Source: Salinisphaera sp049568105 (lineage in GTDB: Bacteria; Pseudomonadota; Gammaproteobacteria; Nevskiales; Salinisphaeraceae). From it: a stretch of 64,000 nucleotides of DNA. Both the position numbers and the translations under genes were made by a program. Shown in pieces: positions 60,748-64,000 of the stretch; the stretch's first letter is position 1, and every line of letters begins with the position of its first letter. A model generated the notes under the pieces. The model was not told the origin of the DNA. It searched no databases and was given only the letters and a program-made list of their open reading frames with translations. The stretch spans positions 3,844,001-3,908,000 of the forward strand of contig NZ_CP145335.1 in NCBI RefSeq assembly GCF_049568105.1, in the 5' to 3' direction.

Positions 60748-61495
60748 AACCGTATTCCCGCTCCACGTAGCCCGCGACGGGACCACCACACAGGTCGTAC
60801 TCGCCCGGCCAGACAAGCGCAACGCCCTGTCTGCGGATCTGGTCGAAGCACTGATCGACATCGTCGCCACGGCCGAGGGCGACGGTACCCGTCTGCTGAG
60901 CCTGCGCGGCGACGGCAAGAATTTCTCGGCCGGCTTTGATTTCTCCGGCTTCGAAGACGAAAGCGAAGGCGATCTGCTGCGCCGCTTCGTCCGCATCGAG
61001 CAGCTTTTGCAGGCGCTCGCCCATGCCCCCTTCGATACCGTCGCCCATGCCCATGGGCGCAACTTCGGTGCCGGCGTGGATCTGTTCGCGGTCTGCAACC
61101 GACGCTGGGCGACGCCGCAGGCCAGCTTTCGTATGCCGGGGCTCGGCTTTGGGCTGGTGCTGGGCTCGCGTCGGTTCGCCGATCTCGTCGGTGCCGACTG
61201 GGCCCGCGAAGTCCTACACGACGGCGTGACCTTTGATGCAGCCACCGCCCGCGAACGGGGTTTCGTCACCGACCTAGTGGCCGCCGAAGACGTTGGCCCT
61301 CGCATCGACGCGCTCGCTGCCTCTGGCCTCAGCGCCGATGCCGCCGCCCGGCTGTTCCGAGTGATCCGTCGCGATACGCGCGATGCCGACATGGCCGAAC
61401 TGGTGGCCTCGGCCGCCGAGCCCGGCCTCAAGGCCCGCATGCGCGCCTATCGCGAGGCCGCTGCGGCCCAGGCACAACAACAAAAGGCTTCGTAA
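60737..61495 (+). CDS. Enoyl-CoA hydratase/isomerase family protein
   Basis: Crotonase-fold protein of 252 residues from ATG 60737, with GGAGG upstream inside the preceding gene. The oxyanion-hole loops are FSAGFDFSGF and GRNFGAGVDLF. The first catalytic glutamate of hydratases (PE in the FxxPE motif) is replaced: the segment reads RMPGLGFG. The second (WAREVL) is kept. It may act as an isomerase or hydrolase instead of a standard hydratase. Confidence 0.88.
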   Translation: MPAETVFPLHVARDGTTTQVVLARPDKRNALSADLVEALIDIVATAEGDGTRLLSLRGDGKNFSAGFDFSGFEDESEGDLLRRFVRIEQLLQALAHAPFDTVAHAHGRNFGAGVDLFAVCNRRWATPQASFRMPGLGFGLVLGSRRFADLVGADWAREVLHDGVTFDAATARERGFVTDLVAAEDVGPRIDALAASGLSADAAARLFRVIRRDTRDADMAELVASAAEPGLKARMRAYREAAAAQAQQQKAS

Positions 61496-62328
61496 TGGGT
61501 ATTGCACGCACTGCCAAGATCGAAAGCGTGGCCGAGCTGGCCGCGCGTATTCCCGACGGCGCCTCGTTGGCGCTCGGCGGCAGCTTTTTGCATCGCGGCC
61601 CGTTCGCGCTGATCCGCGAGCTGATCCGCCAGCAGCGCCGCGGCCTGGAGATCATCAAGCAATCGCCGGGCTACGACATCGACATCCTCTGCCGGGCCGG
61701 CGCGGTCCGCCGGGCGCGCACCGGCATCGTCGCCATGGAAGGCAATTTCGGGCTCGCCCCCTGGTATCGCCGTGCGATCGAGAACGGCGACGTAGAGCTG
61801 GAAGAACATGCCTGCGCCACGCTCACCGCCGGTCTTCGGGCCTCGGCCTTTGGCGTACCGTTCATGCCCTGCGGCGGCATCCACGGTTCGGCGCTGGCCG
61901 AGCTCAACGGCTGGAAAAAGCTTCCCGATCCCTACGACAGCGCAGGCGAGACCTACGTGATCCCCAAGATCCGCCCGGATTTCGCCATCGTGCTCGCCAA
62001 CGAAGTGACCGAACAGGGCGATGCCCGAGTCTTCGGTACCTCGCATTGGGACCGGATCATGACCCGGGCCGCGGATCGCGTGCTGGTGGTCGCCGAACGC
62101 CAAGTCGCCCCCGACGTCTTTCGCGAGCGCCCGGAGCTCACGCTCGTGCCGCATTTCATGGTCGAGGCCGCCGCCGTGCTACCGAATGCCGGCTGGCCGG
62201 GGTCCTGCTGGCCGGATTACGAGGTCGACTATCCCGCTGTGCAGGCTTATCTCGCCCGCGACGCAGATGCCCTTGACGTTCATCTGGCCACTGCGCCGGA
62301 AGCCTGCAAGGAGACTGCTCATGTCTGA
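61495..62328 (+). CDS. Class I CoA-transferase-like protein, alpha subunit (GctA/IpdA-like)
   Basis: A 277-residue protein with the family start (IPDGASLALGGSFLHRGPFALIRELIRQ) and later LNGWKKLPDPYDSAGETYV. It resembles glutaconate CoA-transferase A and the IpdA subunit of steroid-ring hydrolases. Its ATG overlaps the crotonase stop (TAATG), and its 3' end overlaps the beta-subunit gene by eight bases. The pair should form a heteromer. Confidence 0.87.
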   Translation: MGIARTAKIESVAELAARIPDGASLALGGSFLHRGPFALIRELIRQQRRGLEIIKQSPGYDIDILCRAGAVRRARTGIVAMEGNFGLAPWYRRAIENGDVELEEHACATLTAGLRASAFGVPFMPCGGIHGSALAELNGWKKLPDPYDSAGETYVIPKIRPDFAIVLANEVTEQGDARVFGTSHWDRIMTRAADRVLVVAERQVAPDVFRERPELTLVPHFMVEAAAVLPNAGWPGSCWPDYEVDYPAVQAYLARDADALDVHLATAPEACKETAHV

Positions 62329-63067
62329 ATCCTGGTCGCCGTTCGCCTATATCGTGACCAATTTGGCGCGCTTCATTCGTCCGCAGGAAGTCACCTTCAG
62401 CGGCGTGAACTCCAGCCTGCCGATGCTGGCCTGCCTGCTGGCCCGCCGTGCCTACGATTTCGATTTCACCTATATCAACGTCGCCGGCGGCGTCGATCCG
62501 CGCCCCTCGGCGGTGCCGATCTCCAGCTCCGACCCAGTGCTCGCCGAAGGCTCTACAGCCATTTTCGGCAACGAAGATTTCTACGATCTGTGCACCCGAG
62601 GCGGCATGGACTTGTGTTTTCTCGGCGCGGCTCAGGTCGACGGGCAGGGCCGAACCAACGTTTCGGCGATCGGCGACTGGCACCACCCCAAGGTGCGGCT
62701 GCCGGGCGGCGGCGGCGGTGCGGTGATGCTACCGACCGCCAAACGCTCGGTCACCTGGCGCACCGAGCATTCGCGCCGGACCATGGTCGACACCCTGGAT
62801 TTCGTGACCGCAGCCGGCGGCATGCACGGCGTGGTCACGCCGATCGCCGTGTTCGTCAAACACGACGACCGACTGGCGCTAGCCTCCTGGCATCCCGATG
62901 CGTCGCTCGCCGAAGTACGCGAACGCACGGCCTTCGACTTCGATGCCAGCCAGGCACGGCCCACCGAGCTGCCGACCGATCGCGAGATCGAAGCACTACG
63001 CGCACTCGATCCCAACCACCAGTTCGAAACCGACGCCGCCATCGTGCTGCGCAAGGAGGCCGTATGA
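62321..63067 (+). CDS. Class I CoA-transferase-like protein, beta subunit (GctB/IpdB-like)
   Basis: A 248-residue partner from ATG 62321. The SENG-type glutamate of true class I CoA-transferases is not visible; the corresponding strand ends in YINVAGGVDPRP. The later GNEDFYDLCTRGGMDLCFLGAAQVD and VRLPGGGGGA motifs are kept. Loss of the glutamate suggests a hydrolase or ring-cleaving role like IpdAB, but this is inference. Overlaps the synthetase gene by four bases. Confidence 0.86.
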   Translation: MSESWSPFAYIVTNLARFIRPQEVTFSGVNSSLPMLACLLARRAYDFDFTYINVAGGVDPRPSAVPISSSDPVLAEGSTAIFGNEDFYDLCTRGGMDLCFLGAAQVDGQGRTNVSAIGDWHHPKVRLPGGGGGAVMLPTAKRSVTWRTEHSRRTMVDTLDFVTAAGGMHGVVTPIAVFVKHDDRLALASWHPDASLAEVRERTAFDFDASQARPTELPTDREIEALRALDPNHQFETDAAIVLRKEAV

Positions 63068-64000
63068 CCCCGGACGTACAACCCTTGTCGGACGCGCTAC
63101 GTGCTGCGATCGACACCCATGCCGCAGCTGGGCGCATGGCACTGCACGGCCCGGCCGGCATGCTCGACTATGCTGCGCTCGGCAACGCCATCGATGCCTA
63201 TGCTGCCGGCTTCGCATCACTCGGCTTGGCCCGCGGTGCGTTCGTGGGCATCGCCGCGGCCAAGACACCGGCCTGCGTGGCTGCGCTGTTCGGCGCCATG
63301 CAGAGCGGGCTCACGCCGACCATCATGGAGCCCCGGATCACGGTGCCAGAGCTGGCCGAGCGCGCCGAATCGGTCGGCATGCCGGTGATGGTGTTTGAGG
63401 ACGATCACTTTCGCGAGGAGGCCGAAGCCCGGCTGGCCAGCATGGGCACCCGGGCCCTGCCGCTGGCCGCGCTCGAACACACTGGTAAGCCGGCGCCGAC
63501 CGTCGTGCATCGGGCCGAAGATCGCGCGCTGCTGCTGTTCACCTCCGGCAGTACCGGCCGCCCCAAGGGCGTGGTGCTGACCCAGTCCAATCTGCGGGTC
63601 AATGCTGACGGCGTGGTCGCACATACCGGCCTGACGGCCCACGACCGCCTGTTGCATGTGATGCCGCTGCATCACACCAATGGCATCAACAACCAGCTGA
63701 TCGCCCCTTTCCTGGCCGGCGCCGAGGTGGTGTTGATTCCGCGTTTTCGTGCTGACGATATCCTCGGCCAGCTGCGTACCTACCAGCCGAGCATCGTCAC
63801 CGGTGTACCGACGATGTATTCCCGGACCCTGCCCAATATTCCGGCGGGCGAGACCTTCGAGTATCTGCGTTTTCTGCGTTGTGGCTCGGCGCCGATCACT
63901 CCGGCCCTTCACGAACAGATCGAGGACGTCTTCGGCGTACCGCTGGTGGTCTCCTACGGCCTGTCCGAGTCGACCTGTACAACCACCCTCAACCCGCCGG
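63064..64000 (+). CDS. Acyl-CoA synthetase (AMP-forming), partial
   Basis: ANL-superfamily ligase activating a carboxylic acid to its CoA ester. The first 312 residues are in the window; the gene is cut by the right edge. The ATP/AMP loop is LLFTSGSTGRPKG, followed by MPLHHTNGINNQL and the SYGLSES adenine-binding motif. The ATG at 63064 overlaps the beta-subunit stop (ATGA). It completes a cluster able to activate, transfer and hydrate an unknown acid. Confidence 0.92.
   Translation, partial: MTPDVQPLSDALRAAIDTHAAAGRMALHGPAGMLDYAALGNAIDAYAAGFASLGLARGAFVGIAAAKTPACVAALFGAMQSGLTPTIMEPRITVPELAERAESVGMPVMVFEDDHFREEAEARLASMGTRALPLAALEHTGKPAPTVVHRAEDRALLLFTSGSTGRPKGVVLTQSNLRVNADGVVAHTGLTAHDRLLHVMPLHHTNGINNQLIAPFLAGAEVVLIPRFRADDILGQLRTYQPSIVTGVPTMYSRTLPNIPAGETFEYLRFLRCGSAPITPALHEQIEDVFGVPLVVSYGLSESTCTTTLNPP

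Noticed and set aside
1..64000. Search for tRNA, rRNA, CRISPR arrays, riboswitches, phage genes and toxin-antitoxin or defence systems
   Set aside because: Nothing convincing was seen by eye; short RNAs could still be missed without a covariance search.

Overview
The window is 64 kb of GC-rich, densely coded chromosome. Gene content and protein style point to a gammaproteobacterium: ErpA, Bfd/Bfr with a Fur box, RppH, AmpD/AmpE, UbiE-UbiJ-UbiB, SecB-GpsA, EnvC-CtpA, Lnt and a tripartite RND pump. Overall character suggests a halophilic, Salinisphaera-like organism, but that genus is a guess from memory, not a search result. I see no rRNA, tRNA, CRISPR array, prophage or transposase gene. About 55 protein genes are supported, plus one frameshifted gene.

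Region 1-35 kb is mostly housekeeping: erpA (cut by the left edge), argC, a ClC channel, hemJ, a Fur-type bfd-bfr unit, rppH, phosphatases, an operon joining a DUF4105 envelope protein to ampD-ampE, DUF2007-trmL, a CDP-alcohol phosphatidyltransferase with a HAD phosphatase, a rhodanese-secB-gpsA operon, envC-ctpA, ubiE-ubiJ-ubiB, an RND efflux operon, a DsbG-like protein, lnt, a Rieske oxygenase and csbD. Between these genes lies a dispersed non-coding repeat. Its ends read TAGGGCGTGTTG; one copy (12911-13196) keeps both inverted ends, and several copies sit exactly at the 3' end of a gene and supply its stop codon.

Region 36.4-48.6 kb is the most interesting metabolic block. A nine-gene minus-strand operon runs from a sugar-binding protein through a two-domain sugar ABC ATPase, a fused double permease, a short-chain dehydrogenase, a CRYL1-like 3-hydroxyacid dehydrogenase, a beta-keto acid cleavage enzyme (BKACE), a two-subunit 3-oxoacid CoA-transferase and a thiolase. 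A LacI-type regulator and an SMP-30 lactonase gene lie just upstream. Two near-identical operators (GGGTAAyCGCTTACCC) precede the binding-protein gene and the lactonase gene. I infer oxidative breakdown of an imported sugar: aldose, lactone, aldonate, 3-keto acid, then cleavage with acetyl-CoA to acetoacetate and a short acyl-CoA, ending in acetyl-CoA. BKACE chemistry needs a CH2 at C2, so a 2-deoxy-aldose such as 2-deoxyribose is the best candidate substrate.

Region 48.7-58.4 kb holds pepD, a hemerythrin-like gene with a perfect FNR/ANR-type site upstream, poxB, a frameshifted GNAT gene, a SanA/YdcF-like protein, a TauE/SafE exporter, amn and an MRJP/Yellow-family secreted protein. Region 58.7-64 kb is an IclR-controlled acyl-CoA cluster: a family III CoA-transferase, a crotonase, two class I CoA-transferase-like subunits lacking the usual SENG glutamate motif, and an acyl-CoA synthetase cut by the right edge. 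Its substrate is not evident.
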